Program-made: the position numbers and the translations under genes | Assembly: GCF_001883705.2 (NCBI RefSeq) | Contig: NZ_MDEQ02000004.1 | Location: 62,001 to 126,000, forward strand | Length of the DNA: 64,000 nt | Direction of reading: 5' to 3' | Source of the DNA: Burkholderia catarinensis | GTDB lineage: Bacteria > Pseudomonadota > Gammaproteobacteria > Burkholderiales > Burkholderiaceae | Part shown: positions 30,023-40,964 of the stretch, piece after piece | How the letters are laid out: each line of letters starts with the position of its first letter | How positions within the stretch are numbered: position 1 is the stretch's first letter | Notes under the pieces: generated by a model | Databases searched by the model: none | What the model saw: the letters and a program-made list of their open reading frames with translations, nothing else | What the model was told of the DNA's origin: nothing

Positions 30023-30448
30023 ATGCGGCTTGTCACTGTCGTCCTGATTGCCTTGCTGGCGCTCATTCAGTACCCCCTATGGTGGGGACACGGCGGCTGG
30101 CTGCGGGTGCATGAATTGCGTCAGCAGCTTGACGACCAGCTCCAGAAGAATGCGGACGAGAAGCTGCGCAACGAGCGGACCGCCGGCGAAGTGCAGGATC
30201 TGCAGAGCGGCACCGCGGCCATCGAGGAGCGCGCGCGCTACGAGATGGGCATGGTGAAGGACGGCGAAGTATTCGTGCAGTTCGTGTCGCCGAACGCGCC
30301 GGCGAGCCCCCTGAACAACACGCCTTCGAGCACGTCGACGCGCGGTGCCGTGTCCGCGGCGCCGGTGCGTGTCGTGCCGAATCCGCAGTCGATTGCGAAG
30401 CCGTCGCGGCATCATGGCGGCGACAAGGGCAAGGCGGCGCACCACTGA
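30023..30448 (+). CDS. ftsB: Cell division protein FtsB
   Basis: 141 residues, somewhat longer than E. coli (103). A short cytoplasmic start, one transmembrane helix (about 3-20), then a coiled coil (about 28-65, [20 protein letters not shown]). The family motif [19 protein letters not shown] follows, and then a low-complexity periplasmic tail rich in Ser, Pro and His. FtsB joins FtsL and FtsQ to activate septal wall synthesis. Position after eno is conserved. Confidence 0.92.
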   Translation: MRLVTVVLIALLALIQYPLWWGHGGWLRVHELRQQLDDQLQKNADEKLRNERTAGEVQDLQSGTAAIEERARYEMGMVKDGEVFVQFVSPNAPASPLNNTPSSTSTRGAVSAAPVRVVPNPQSIAKPSRHHGGDKGKAAHH

Positions 30449-30469
30449 GCGCGATAGCTCGAATCCATT

Positions 30470-30499
30470 AAAAAAGCGCGGGAAATGCCGCGCTTTTTT
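30470..30499. terminator. Bidirectional Rho-independent terminator after ftsB
   Basis: AAAAAAGCGCGG (30470-30481), loop GAAATG, CCGCGCTTTTTT (30488-30499). It separates ftsB from the convergent lipoprotein gene. Confidence 0.93.
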
Positions 30500-30537
30500 A
30501 TTTCCTGCCAGTGTTCAATCGGTCGGGCGATGCACGC

Positions 30538-30891
30538 TCACCACCACCAGCCGGGGTAGCTGTAGCCGATGCCCGTGCCCCAGCGATTGCCCCATCCGCC
30601 GCCGTAATACCCGCCGTAGACGGTCACGGGCGGCGGCGAGTAATAAGCCCATGCGCGCGCGGCCGCCTCGGCCGCCATCGCACTGTTCTGTTCGCGCAGG
30701 ACCTGCTGGTCGATTTCGTCGTAGCGCTTGCGTTCGGCGCTCGACAGCGCGGGCGGCTGCCCGCCCGACGCGCCCGGTTCGGGCAGGCGGCTCAGGATCG
30801 TGGAGGTCGGCGGCGGCATCGCGCAGCCGGCAAGCGCGAGCGTGCCGGCGGCAACGCTCGTCAGGACGATGGTGCGAAACGGGCGATTCAT
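30538..30891 (-). CDS. Putative lipoprotein, glycine/tyrosine-rich C-terminus
   Basis: 117 residues from ATG 30891, with AGGAG upstream. Signal peptide ends in the lipobox LALAGC (Cys about 23). A helical stretch rich in Ala and charged residues (about 50-80) precedes a Tyr/Gly/Trp-rich tail (VYGGYYGGGWGNRWG..., ending PGWWW). No family recognised. A small outer-membrane lipoprotein is likely. It lies downstream of hslO on the same strand. Confidence 0.8.
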   Translation of the reverse strand: MNRPFRTIVLTSVAAGTLALAGCAMPPPTSTILSRLPEPGASGGQPPALSSAERKRYDEIDQQVLREQNSAMAAEAAARAWAYYSPPPVTVYGGYYGGGWGNRWGTGIGYSYPGWWW

Positions 30892-31021
30892 GAGTTTCTC
30901 CTGCAGCGCGCCGACGGCGGGAAGCGGCGTGCGCCGAAGGCCAGCCTCCGGCGCCGGAGCCGTGCGACGCTCGTGCGTCATTATGCGCCCGTGCCCGGAC
31001 GGCGGGCATCGGGCGCGCCGC

Positions 31022-31972
31022 TCAGTGACGCTGGTCGGTTGCGGGCGAGACGCCGGTCTCGACGCCGGGGGCCGCGAACAACTGCGCGACGTCGACGGGA
31101 TCGAATTCATAGCGCTGGTTGCAGAACTCGCAGTGAATCTCGACGTGACCGCGTTCGACGATCACGCTGTCGACTTCTTCATGTCCGAGCATGCGCAGCA
31201 TCGCACCGACCTTCTCGCGCGAGCACGAGCACTGGAAGCGCGTGCCGGCCGGTTCGAAGTGCTGTACGTTCTCCTGCCAGAACAGCCGGCGGAACACGAC
31301 TTCCGGTTCGACCTCGAGCAGTTCCTTCGCGGACAGCGTGCCGCCGAGCGCGCAGACGCGTTCCCACGTGTCGATATCGGTTTCGGCGTTGCGCGGCACG
31401 ATGCCGCCGTCGCCAGGCAGCTTCTGCAGCAGCATGCCGACCGCACGGTCGCGATCGGCCGCGAGCCACAGCCGCGTGTCGAGCTGCTCCGAGTGATGCA
31501 TGTAATGCTCGAGCACCTGCGACACCGATTCGAGCGGGCCGTCTACGCCGTTCAGCGGCACGATGCCCTGGTACGGCTGCTGGCCCGGCAGCTTGTCGGC
31601 CGGGTCGAGCGTGATCACGCAACGGCCGTGGCCGCTCGCGTTGACGAGCGACGCGAAGCTCGTGTCATCGCCGATCGTCTGCGCCGAGTCGCCGGCGAAC
31701 TTCGCGGTGGCCCGCATCGACAGATCCGAACCGCACTGGACGACCAGCATCTGGACCGGCCCGTCGCCGAAGATCTGCATGATCAGGGTGCCGTGAAATT
31801 TCAGGTTCGCGGACAGCAGTGCGCACGCGGCCATCATCTCGCCGAGCACCGTGCGCACGGGGGCAGGGTAGTCGCGGCGGGCGAGCACTTCCTGCCACGT
31901 ATTGCGCAGCGAAACGATCTCGCCGCGCACGGGCGCCGCATTGAACATGAATTTCTGTAACTGGTCGCTCAC
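31022..31972 (-). CDS. hslO: Redox-regulated chaperone Hsp33
   Basis: 316 residues from a GTG start (31972) with AAGGAAG upstream. The zinc-binding redox switch is CSC near residue 244 and CEFC near 277 (CxC, CxxC). On oxidation the zinc is lost and the cytoplasmic holdase is activated. Slightly longer than the E. coli protein (292). The next gene upstream (gamma-carbonic anhydrase-like) ends 25 bases before the start codon. Confidence 0.95.
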   Translation of the reverse strand: MSDQLQKFMFNAAPVRGEIVSLRNTWQEVLARRDYPAPVRTVLGEMMAACALLSANLKFHGTLIMQIFGDGPVQMLVVQCGSDLSMRATAKFAGDSAQTIGDDTSFASLVNASGHGRCVITLDPADKLPGQQPYQGIVPLNGVDGPLESVSQVLEHYMHHSEQLDTRLWLAADRDRAVGMLLQKLPGDGGIVPRNAETDIDTWERVCALGGTLSAKELLEVEPEVVFRRLFWQENVQHFEPAGTRFQCSCSREKVGAMLRMLGHEEVDSVIVERGHVEIHCEFCNQRYEFDPVDVAQLFAAPGVETGVSPATDQRH

Positions 31973-31997
31973 TCTTCTTCCTTGAAATCCGTGCGAA

Positions 31998-32522
31998 TCA
32001 CCCGATCCGCACGAGTTGCTCCTTGAAATGCGCACGCCGCTCGACGTACGTCTTCGCGTTCGCGCGCAGCCGCGCGATGTCTTCGGCCGACAGCTCGCGC
32101 ACGACTTTCGCCGGAGCGCCGAGAATCAGCGAATTGTCCGGGAACGTCTTGCCTTCCGTCACGACCGCGCCGGCGCCAACCAGACAGTTGCGGCCGATAA
32201 CCGCTCCATTCAAGACCACCGCCTGAATACCGATCAGCGAACCCTCGCCGATCGTGCATCCGTGCAGCATCGCCTGGTGCCCGATCGTCACGTTTTCGGC
32301 AATCGTCAGCGGAAAGCCGGGGTCCGTATGCAGTACCGCGCCTTCCTGGACGTTGCTGCCGGCGCCGACGGCAATCGTCTCGTTGTCGCCGCGAATCGTC
32401 GCGCCGAACCAGACGCTCGCGTTCTCCGCGAGCACGACCTTGCCGATGATGGCCGCCGTATCGGCGACGAATACGCTTTCGTGGATCGTCGGGGCCGTAT
32501 CGCCCAGCTTGTAGATCGTCAC
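31998..32522 (-). CDS. Gamma-carbonic anhydrase-like hexapeptide-repeat protein (YrdA/PaaY type)
   Basis: 174 residues from a GTG start with AAGGAG upstream. Left-handed beta-helix with hexapeptide repeats across about 15-150 (AAIIGKVVLAENASVWFGATIRGD...). The conserved metal histidines are in VLHTDPG, TIGHQAMLHGC. The catalytic function of this subgroup is not settled: some members are carbonic anhydrases, others thioesterases. It is co-transcribed with hslO. Confidence 0.88.
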   Translation of the reverse strand: MTIYKLGDTAPTIHESVFVADTAAIIGKVVLAENASVWFGATIRGDNETIAVGAGSNVQEGAVLHTDPGFPLTIAENVTIGHQAMLHGCTIGEGSLIGIQAVVLNGAVIGRNCLVGAGAVVTEGKTFPDNSLILGAPAKVVRELSAEDIARLRANAKTYVERRAHFKEQLVRIG

Positions 32523-32665
32523 GGAGTCTCCTTGTCTCTTCGGTGATGGGCGCCGGTAGAATGGCGCGTCTGGTTTGCCCGGCGCATCGCGCCGCGGAAC
32601 AATCGCATATTGTAAACCGTCGCGTGCGTGCGCTCCCGCGACGCGTACGCAAGGTGTCCCCGTTT

Positions 32666-33523
32666 ATGAGCATGGCGTCTTCTTCTTTCGGCAATGCGCC
32701 GGCTTGTGTGCGCAGCGTGGCGCTCGACGCGCTGCGCACCTCCGCACCCGCGGCCAAGGCCGCGCAGGTGCGCTCGTTGTACGACGCACTGCTGGCCGGG
32801 CAGGCCGCGATCGCGCCTTCGCTCGAGCTGCGCGAACCGGCCGATCTGCCCGGACGTCCGGAGCGCCCGCCGCTCGTCGAGCCGCGCCAGCTCGAGCGGC
32901 GCAGCATGCGTTCGCCCGAAGGGCGCGCCGTGCTGCTGCACGCGCTCGCCCATATCGAGTTCAATGCGATCAATCTCGCGCTCGACGCGGTCTGGCGTTT
33001 CGCCGGCCTGCCGGACGTGTTCTATGCCGACTGGCTGAAGGTCGCGGCCGAGGAGGCCTATCACTTCACGCTGCTGTCCGACCGCCTTGCGGCTTTCGGG
33101 CATGCGTACGGCGATTTTCCCGCGCACAACGGGCTGTGGGAGATGTGCGAGCGGACCAAGGACGATGCGCTTGCGCGCATGGCGCTCGTGCCGCGCACGC
33201 TCGAGGCTCGCGGGCTCGATGCATCGCCGCCGATCCGCGCGCGGCTCGTGCAGGCAGGCGACGATGCGTCGGCCGCGATCCTCGACGTGATCCTGCGCGA
33301 CGAAATCGGTCATGTCGCGATCGGCAACCGCTGGTTCCGGCATCTGTGCGACGAAGCCGGCCGCGATCCGGTACCGGCTTACCGCCAGCTCGCCGAGCAA
33401 TACCATGCGCCGCGGCTGCGGGGGCCGTTCAATTTCGATGCGCGGCGCGACGCCGGATTCGAGCAGGCCGAACTCGACGAACTGGCCGAGCAGGACGGGG
33501 CGGACGGAAACGCGGCGCGTTAA
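32666..33523 (+). CDS. DUF455 family ferritin-like protein
   Basis: 285 residues from ATG 32666 (ATG 32672 is also possible), with AAGGTG upstream. The helical region contains carboxylate/His pairs such as HIEFNAI, EEAYHF and RDEIGHVAIG. These fit a di-iron ferritin-like fold, as in MiaE-related proteins. The function is not known. The frame is open further upstream to 32543 but without similarity. It is divergent from the gamma-carbonic anhydrase-like gene. Confidence 0.85.
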   Translation: MSMASSSFGNAPACVRSVALDALRTSAPAAKAAQVRSLYDALLAGQAAIAPSLELREPADLPGRPERPPLVEPRQLERRSMRSPEGRAVLLHALAHIEFNAINLALDAVWRFAGLPDVFYADWLKVAAEEAYHFTLLSDRLAAFGHAYGDFPAHNGLWEMCERTKDDALARMALVPRTLEARGLDASPPIRARLVQAGDDASAAILDVILRDEIGHVAIGNRWFRHLCDEAGRDPVPAYRQLAEQYHAPRLRGPFNFDARRDAGFEQAELDELAEQDGADGNAAR

Positions 33524-33673
33524 CCGGATCGCGGATCGCGTTCGGCTGCGTTTTGTCTGCCGCCAGCCAGCCAGCCGTGCGCTCGACCGACGGTGCTTCC
33601 CAGCGGGCCCTCGAACGCCCTGCCGCTAGAGTTGTGCCTCGATTGCCGGCCGCCGGAGCGGGGGCGTCGCCGC

Positions 33674-33679
33674 TATAAT
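33674..33679 (+). promoter_or_regulatory. Predicted -10 box of hydrolase gene
   Basis: Consensus TATAAT 31 bases before the ATG at 33711. No clear -35 partner is seen. Confidence 0.45.
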
Positions 33680-33710
33680 CGAACGGTCATTCTTTTTTCT
33701 GGCGGCTGCA

Positions 33711-34601
33711 ATGAAAACGTCGAGTTCTGTTTCCGATTTCGTCATGGTGCGCGGCGTCCGGCTGCATGTCCGGCGCTGGGGCCGGCCCGATGCGCCGACG
33801 CTGTTCATGCTGCACGGCTGGATGGACGTCGCGGCGTCGTTCCAGTTCGTCGTCGACGCGCTCGCGGGCGACTGGCAGGTGATCGCGCCCGATGCGCGCG
33901 GCTTCGGGCTGTCCGACTGGCCGGTCGCGCGGCAGGGCGGCGGCCACTACTGGTTCCACGAATACCTGGGCGATCTCGATGCGCTCGTCGACCACTATGC
34001 GCCGACCGGCGAAGTCAACCTGGTCGGGCACAGCATGGGCGCGAACGTCGTGTGCCTGTATGCCGGCGCACGGCCGGAGCGCGTACGGCGCGTGGTCGAT
34101 CTCGAGGGTTTCGGGCTCGCGCCCGCGCGGGCCGAGCAGGCGCCGCGCCGGCTGCGCGGCTGGCTGGACGAGTTGCGCGAGCCGCCCGCGCTGCGCCCCT
34201 ACGCGTCTCTCGACGAAGTGGCGGCGCGCCTGACCAGGACCAATCCGCGGCTCGACCCGCGCCGCGCCGCGTTCCTCGCCGCGCACTGGTCGAAGCGCGG
34301 CGACGACGGCCTCCATCACCTGCTGGCCGACCCTGCGCACAAGATGCCGGGCCCGCTGCTGTACCGGCTCGACGAAGTGATGGCGACCTGGGCGCAGGTG
34401 CGCGCGAAGGTGCTGCACGTCGAGGCCGTCAATTCGCCGACGCTTGCCCACCTCGCCGGCGACATCCCGCTGCCGGAATTCAAGGCGCGTTTCAACGCGT
34501 TCCCCGACTGGCGCGAGAAGCTCGTCGAGGATGCCGGCCACATGGTCCATCACGACCAGCCCGAGCAGATTGCGGCGCTGATCGAGGCGTTCTGCGCATA
34601 A
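33711..34601 (+). CDS. Alpha/beta hydrolase
   Basis: 296 residues. Oxyanion HGWMD (near 35), nucleophile GHSMGAN (near 107), an acid, and the His in DAGHMVHHDQPEQ near 282. No signal sequence. The fold is close to epoxide hydrolase/esterase-like enzymes. The substrate cannot be predicted. It is first in a plus-strand run reaching at least to the protease gene. Confidence 0.88.
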   Translation: MKTSSSVSDFVMVRGVRLHVRRWGRPDAPTLFMLHGWMDVAASFQFVVDALAGDWQVIAPDARGFGLSDWPVARQGGGHYWFHEYLGDLDALVDHYAPTGEVNLVGHSMGANVVCLYAGARPERVRRVVDLEGFGLAPARAEQAPRRLRGWLDELREPPALRPYASLDEVAARLTRTNPRLDPRRAAFLAAHWSKRGDDGLHHLLADPAHKMPGPLLYRLDEVMATWAQVRAKVLHVEAVNSPTLAHLAGDIPLPEFKARFNAFPDWREKLVEDAGHMVHHDQPEQIAALIEAFCA

Positions 34602-34673
34602 GCGTGCGGCAGCGGCGGCGGGGCAGGCGGACGGCGCATTGCCGCGTTGCAGTAGAATGAAGCCTTACCTGCC

Positions 34674-35513
34674 ATGCTGACAATGAACGCTGATCTCCAC
34701 TGCCATTCGAATGTTTCCGACGGTTTGCTGTCGCCTGCCGACGTCGCGCGCCGCGCCCATGCGGGCGGCGTGACCCTGTGGGCGCTGACCGACCACGACG
34801 AAATCGGCGGCCAGGCGGCGGCGCGCAGCGAGGCGGAAGCGCTCGGCATGCGCTACCTGAGCGGCGTCGAGATTTCGGTCACGTGGGCGTCGCGCACCGT
34901 GCACATCGTCGGCCTGAACATCGATCCCGCGAACCCGGTGCTCGCCGACGGCCTGTACCGCACGCGCCACGGCCGCGCGGCGCGCGCGCTGGCGATCGGC
35001 GCGCAGCTCGCCACGCTCGGCATCCCCGACGCGTACGAAGGCGCGCTGAAATACGTGTCGAATCCCGACCTGATCTCGCGCACGCACTTCGCGCGTTTTC
35101 TCGTCGAGAACGGCCACGCCGAATCGACGTCCGACGTGTTCGATCGCCTGCTCGGCGACGGCAAGCCCGGGTTCGTCCCGCATCGCTGGGCGGCGCTGTC
35201 CGACGCGGTCGCGTGGATTCGCGCGGCGGGCGGCGAAGCCGTGGTCGCGCATCCGGGCCGTTACCGTTATACGCCCGTCGAATTCGACGCATTCTTCGGC
35301 GAATTCATCGATCTGGGCGGCCGCGCGATCGAGGTCGTCACGGGCAGCCACACGCCCGACCAGTACCGCGAATACGCGGACGTTGCGCGCCGCTTCGGCT
35401 TCGAAGTGTCGCGCGGCTCGGATTTCCATGCGCCGGGCGAGGGCCGTGTCGAGCTTGGCGGCCTGCCGCCGTTGCCGTCCGACCTGACACCGGTCTGGGA
35501 GCGCTGGCTCTGA
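34674..35513 (+). CDS. rnm: PHP-domain phosphoesterase, RNase AM / YciV type
   Basis: 279 residues from ATG 34674 (or 276 from ATG 34683). PHP metal motifs DLHCHSNVSDG, LTDHDEIGG, GVEIS, HIVGLNI and SDFHAPGE are all visible. Relatives hydrolyse 3',5'-nucleoside bisphosphates and trim the 5' end of rRNA. As in E. coli (yciV-yciO), the next gene is a YrdC/YciO-type protein, which supports the call. Confidence 0.88.
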   Translation: MLTMNADLHCHSNVSDGLLSPADVARRAHAGGVTLWALTDHDEIGGQAAARSEAEALGMRYLSGVEISVTWASRTVHIVGLNIDPANPVLADGLYRTRHGRAARALAIGAQLATLGIPDAYEGALKYVSNPDLISRTHFARFLVENGHAESTSDVFDRLLGDGKPGFVPHRWAALSDAVAWIRAAGGEAVVAHPGRYRYTPVEFDAFFGEFIDLGGRAIEVVTGSHTPDQYREYADVARRFGFEVSRGSDFHAPGEGRVELGGLPPLPSDLTPVWERWL

Positions 35514-35583
35514 CACCTGGCGGCTGCCCGCCGCCCGCGTTGCCGCCGCGCGCGCATCCGATTCCTCCCCCTTTACGTGCCCC

Positions 35584-36216
35584 ATGTCCCAGTTCTTCAG
35601 GATTCATCCGGATAATCCGCAGCCGCGCCTGATCAAGCAGGCCGCGGAGATCGTCAGCAAGGGCGGCGTGATCGCGATGCCGACCGATTCGAGCTACGCG
35701 CTCGCGTGCCATCTCGACGACAAGGATGCGGTCGAGCGCGTGCGCCGGATTCGCGGCCTCGACGAGAAACAGCACCTGTCGCTGCTCGTGCGCGACCTGT
35801 CGGAGCTCGCCAATTTCGCGATGGTCGACAACCGCCAGTACCGGCAGATCAAGTCGGTGACGCCGGGCCCGTACGTATTCATCCTGCAGGCGACGAAGGA
35901 AGTGCCGCGCCGGCTGTCGCACCCGTCGCGCAAGACGATCGGGCTGCGTGTGCCCGATCACGCGATCACGCTCGCGCTGCTGGAATCGCTCGGCCAGCCG
36001 TTGCTCGGCACGACGCTGATCCTGCCGCCGGACGACGAGCCGCTCAACGATCCCGACGACATTCGCGCACGGCTCGAGAAACAGGTCGATCTCGTGATCG
36101 ACGGCGGCGCATGCCCGCGCGAGCCGTCGACGGTGATCGACCTGACCGGCGACGAGCCGGAGCTGGTGCGCGCGGGGCGCGGCGCGCTCGAGCCGTTCGG
36201 ACTCTCGGCCGCGTAA
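35584..36216 (+). CDS. YciO-type Sua5/YrdC family protein (threonylcarbamoyl-AMP synthase-like)
   Basis: 210 residues, single YrdC domain (about 12-200) with GGVIAMPTDSSYALAC, RGLDEKQHLSLLV and RKTIGLRVPDH. YrdC/Sua5 make the L-threonylcarbamoyl-AMP used for t6A in tRNA. The YciO branch, to which this looks closest by sequence and by pairing with the YciV-type gene, is much less active in vitro, so tRNA modification is not assured. Confidence 0.85.
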   Translation: MSQFFRIHPDNPQPRLIKQAAEIVSKGGVIAMPTDSSYALACHLDDKDAVERVRRIRGLDEKQHLSLLVRDLSELANFAMVDNRQYRQIKSVTPGPYVFILQATKEVPRRLSHPSRKTIGLRVPDHAITLALLESLGQPLLGTTLILPPDDEPLNDPDDIRARLEKQVDLVIDGGACPREPSTVIDLTGDEPELVRAGRGALEPFGLSAA

Positions 36217-36265
36217 GCGCGCCGTTCCATTTTTTGCGCGAGTGCGCTTGTTACAATAACGCGAT

Positions 36266-36928
36266 ATGGATGCTTCCCTGATACAGACCATCGCCGTCTA
36301 CGCGCTGCCCGTGATCTTCGCGATCACGTTGCACGAGGCCGCGCACGGCTACGCCGCCCGCCTGCTCGGCGACAACACCGCCTACGTGATGGGGCGCGTG
36401 TCGTTCAATCCGATGCGCCACATCGATCCTCTCGGCACGATCGCGATCCCGCTCGCGATGTATTTCCTGACGGGCGGCGCGTTCCTGTTCGGCTATGCGA
36501 AGCCGGTGCCGGTTTCGTTCGGCAACCTGCGCAATCCGCGCTGGGGCAGCCTGTGGGTATCGCTCGCGGGCCCGGCCTGCAATTTCGTGCAGGCGCTGAT
36601 CTGGGGCCTGCTGACCCTCGTGCTGCCTGCTGTCGGCATCGACGAGCCGTTCTTCACGCGGATGGCGTTTGCCGGGGTCAGCGCGAACCTCGTGCTCGGC
36701 GTGCTGAACCTGTTTCCGCTGCCGCCGCTCGACGGCGGCCGCATCCTGGCGGCATTGCTGCCGCCGAAGCAATCGATCGCGCTGTCGCGCATCGAGCCGT
36801 ACGGTTTCATCATCGTCCTCGCGCTGGTCGCGACGGGCGTGCTGACGAACTTCTGGTTGCGCCCGCTCGTCAATGTCGGCTACGCCGTCCTGAGCGCCAT
36901 CCTGTCTCCATTTGCCTCGCTTCTCTAA
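36266..36928 (+). CDS. Site-2 protease family zinc metalloprotease (rhomboid-unrelated, M50)
   Basis: 220 residues with about five membrane segments. Zinc motif HEAAH (near 23-27) in the first helices and the second site NLFPLPPLDGGRI (near 150), typical of the small M50B group without PDZ domain. It cleaves substrates within the membrane; none is known. It follows the YciO gene by 49 bases and precedes trpS by 8 bases. Confidence 0.9.
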   Translation: MDASLIQTIAVYALPVIFAITLHEAAHGYAARLLGDNTAYVMGRVSFNPMRHIDPLGTIAIPLAMYFLTGGAFLFGYAKPVPVSFGNLRNPRWGSLWVSLAGPACNFVQALIWGLLTLVLPAVGIDEPFFTRMAFAGVSANLVLGVLNLFPLPPLDGGRILAALLPPKQSIALSRIEPYGFIIVLALVATGVLTNFWLRPLVNVGYAVLSAILSPFASLL

Positions 36929-36936
36929 CGACAATC

Positions 36937-38139
<1,203 letters not shown>

Positions 38140-38148
38140 TCCGACTGA

Positions 38149-38751
38149 ATGAGCGAATCCGTCATCGCCGCCGCGGGCGGCCACGTCGCACCGGCCGAGC
38201 CGTCGCGCTGGGTCGCGCAATGGTCGCGGCTCGTTCCGGCCGGCGGCGCGGTGCTTGACGTTGCCGCGGGCGGTGGCCGCCATGCGCGCTGGTTCGCGTC
38301 GCACGGGCATCCGGTCGTTGCGCTCGATCGCGATCCGGCCGCGCTGGCCGCATTGCGCGCGATTCCGGGCGTCGACGCCCGCGATGCCGATCTCGAAGGC
38401 GCGCCGTGGCCGCTGCCGGCTGGCGAGCGGTTTGCGGCCGTGATCGTCACCCATTATCTGCATCGTCCGCTCTGGCCCCATCTGCTCGATGCGGTGGCGC
38501 CGGGCGGCATGCTGATCTACGAAACCTTCGCGCAAGGAAACGAAACGGTCGGCAAACCGTCCAACCCAGCGTTCCTGCTCGCCCCGGGCGAGCTGCTGAG
38601 TGCCGTGCACGGCCGCCTGCGGGTGGTCGCGTACGAGGACGGTTTCGTCGCCGCGCCGCGCGAGGCGTTCGTCCAGCGTCTCTGCGCGGTGCGCGAGGAC
38701 GCGACCCCGAAGGCGGGGGCGGGAATTCCACGTTACGAACTGCCCGGCTAA
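38149..38751 (+). CDS. Class I SAM-dependent methyltransferase
   Basis: 200 residues. SAM-binding glycine motif [16 protein letters not shown] (near 35-50), acidic residue in ALDRDP and motif IV region [31 protein letters not shown]. The substrate is unknown. It lies 9 bases after trpS, so it is co-transcribed, and is followed by the dapA promoter. Confidence 0.9.
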   Translation: MSESVIAAAGGHVAPAEPSRWVAQWSRLVPAGGAVLDVAAGGGRHARWFASHGHPVVALDRDPAALAALRAIPGVDARDADLEGAPWPLPAGERFAAVIVTHYLHRPLWPHLLDAVAPGGMLIYETFAQGNETVGKPSNPAFLLAPGELLSAVHGRLRVVAYEDGFVAAPREAFVQRLCAVREDATPKAGAGIPRYELPG

Positions 38752-38756
38752 TCCGC

Positions 38757-38762
38757 TACAAT
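38757..38762 (+). promoter_or_regulatory. Predicted -10 box of dapA
   Basis: TACAAT just past the methyltransferase stop, 35 bases before the dapA ATG, with a weak TTACGA 18 bases upstream (38733-38738). Confidence 0.4.
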
Positions 38763-38797
38763 CTCAACGTTTACCGGTACACAATCAATCGCGTTTC

Positions 38798-39703
<906 letters not shown>

Positions 39704-39709
39704 TGCCTA

Positions 39710-39732
39710 GGCGGCCGCGTCCTGCGGCCGCC
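39710..39732 (+). other. GC-rich hairpin in dapA-bamC spacer
   Basis: GGCGGCCGC (39710-39718), loop GTCCT, GCGGCCGCC (39724-39732). A very stable 9-pair stem, no T-tract. May slow ribosomes or protect the upstream message. Confidence 0.5.
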
Positions 39733-39814
39733 GGCTCGACCCCTGACCAACCCGCACCGGCCGGCTCCGTCCGGCGCCGCTCCTGACGAGCGTTCTAGCA
39801 AGACGAAGGATTTC

Positions 39815-40960
39815 ATGAAACGTTTCGCCTTTTCCTCTCGCGCCATCCAGATGTCGGTGGTGGCGCTGGCGCTGGGCGCGCTCGCTGGCTGCGATACGCT
39901 GAACGACTATCTGGCCCCCGACCGGGTCAACTACAAGAACACCGGTTCGGCGCCGCCGCTCGCGGTGCCGAGCGACCTGAAGCCGGTGCCGACGACCCAG
40001 CAGTTCATCGCGCCGCCGACCAACGCAGGGCTCGGCACGCTGCCGCCGCGGGTCACGACGCAGGCCGGCAACGCGACCGACGGCATCCCGAGCGCGCAGG
40101 ATCCGCTCGGCATGCACATCGAGCGCGACGGCGATCGCCGCTGGCTCGTGGTCGATGGCCGGACGCCCGAGCAACTGTGGCCGATCCTGAAGGAGTTCTG
40201 GCAGGAGAACGGCTTCTCGCTGAAGACCGATGCGCCGTCGACGGGCATCATGGCCACCGACTGGGCCGAAAACCGCGCGAACATTCCGGACGACTGGTTC
40301 CGCCGCACGATCGGCAAGGTCATCGATTTCGCGTACTCGTCCGGCACGCGCGACCGCTTCCGTACGCTCGTGAACCGCACGTCGGACGGCAACACCGACA
40401 TCTCGATCACGCACAGCGCGATGGAGGAAATGATGGTCGGCCCGCAGGGCGGCACGTCGTCGCGCTGGGAAGAGCGTCCGCGCAACCCGGTGCTCGAGGC
40501 CGTGTTCCTGTCGAAGCTGATGCAGAAGTTCGGCCTGACCGACGCGCAGGCGAAGCAACTGCTGACCGACGCGCACTCCGCGACGGCCCCGACGCAGGTC
40601 AGCGATACGAACGGCGGCGCGGCGACGCTGCAACTGGCCGAGTCGTTCGACCGCGCGTGGCTGCGTGTGGGCCTGGCGCTCGACCGTACCAACTTCACGG
40701 TCGACAATCGCGACCGCGAGAAGGGCGTGTACACCGTGCGCTATGCGAATTCGATGGAAGAGCTCAAGCGTGACGGCCTGTTCGGCAAGCTGTTCTACGG
40801 CGGTCCTTCGGCCGCGAAGCCGGGCAGGGAATTCCTGGTCAACGTGCGCGCGCAAGGCAGCGGCGGCACGCAGGTCGCGGTGGTCGGCGCAAACGGCCAG
40901 GTCGACAACTCGTCGGACGCGCAGCGGATCATTTCGCTGCTCCACGCGCAGCTGAACTGA
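39815..40960 (+). CDS. bamC: Outer membrane assembly lipoprotein BamC
   Basis: 381 residues. Signal peptide with lipobox ALAGC (Cys near 26). The N-terminal unstructured segment that wraps around BamD (about 27-95) precedes two helix-grip domains (about 100-215 and 275-375). It is an accessory part of the BAM complex that folds outer-membrane proteins. It is co-transcribed with dapA and followed after 4 bases by a metallo-hydrolase gene. Confidence 0.93.
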   Translation: MKRFAFSSRAIQMSVVALALGALAGCDTLNDYLAPDRVNYKNTGSAPPLAVPSDLKPVPTTQQFIAPPTNAGLGTLPPRVTTQAGNATDGIPSAQDPLGMHIERDGDRRWLVVDGRTPEQLWPILKEFWQENGFSLKTDAPSTGIMATDWAENRANIPDDWFRRTIGKVIDFAYSSGTRDRFRTLVNRTSDGNTDISITHSAMEEMMVGPQGGTSSRWEERPRNPVLEAVFLSKLMQKFGLTDAQAKQLLTDAHSATAPTQVSDTNGGAATLQLAESFDRAWLRVGLALDRTNFTVDNRDREKGVYTVRYANSMEELKRDGLFGKLFYGGPSAAKPGREFLVNVRAQGSGGTQVAVVGANGQVDNSSDAQRIISLLHAQLN

Positions 40961-40964
40961 GCGC

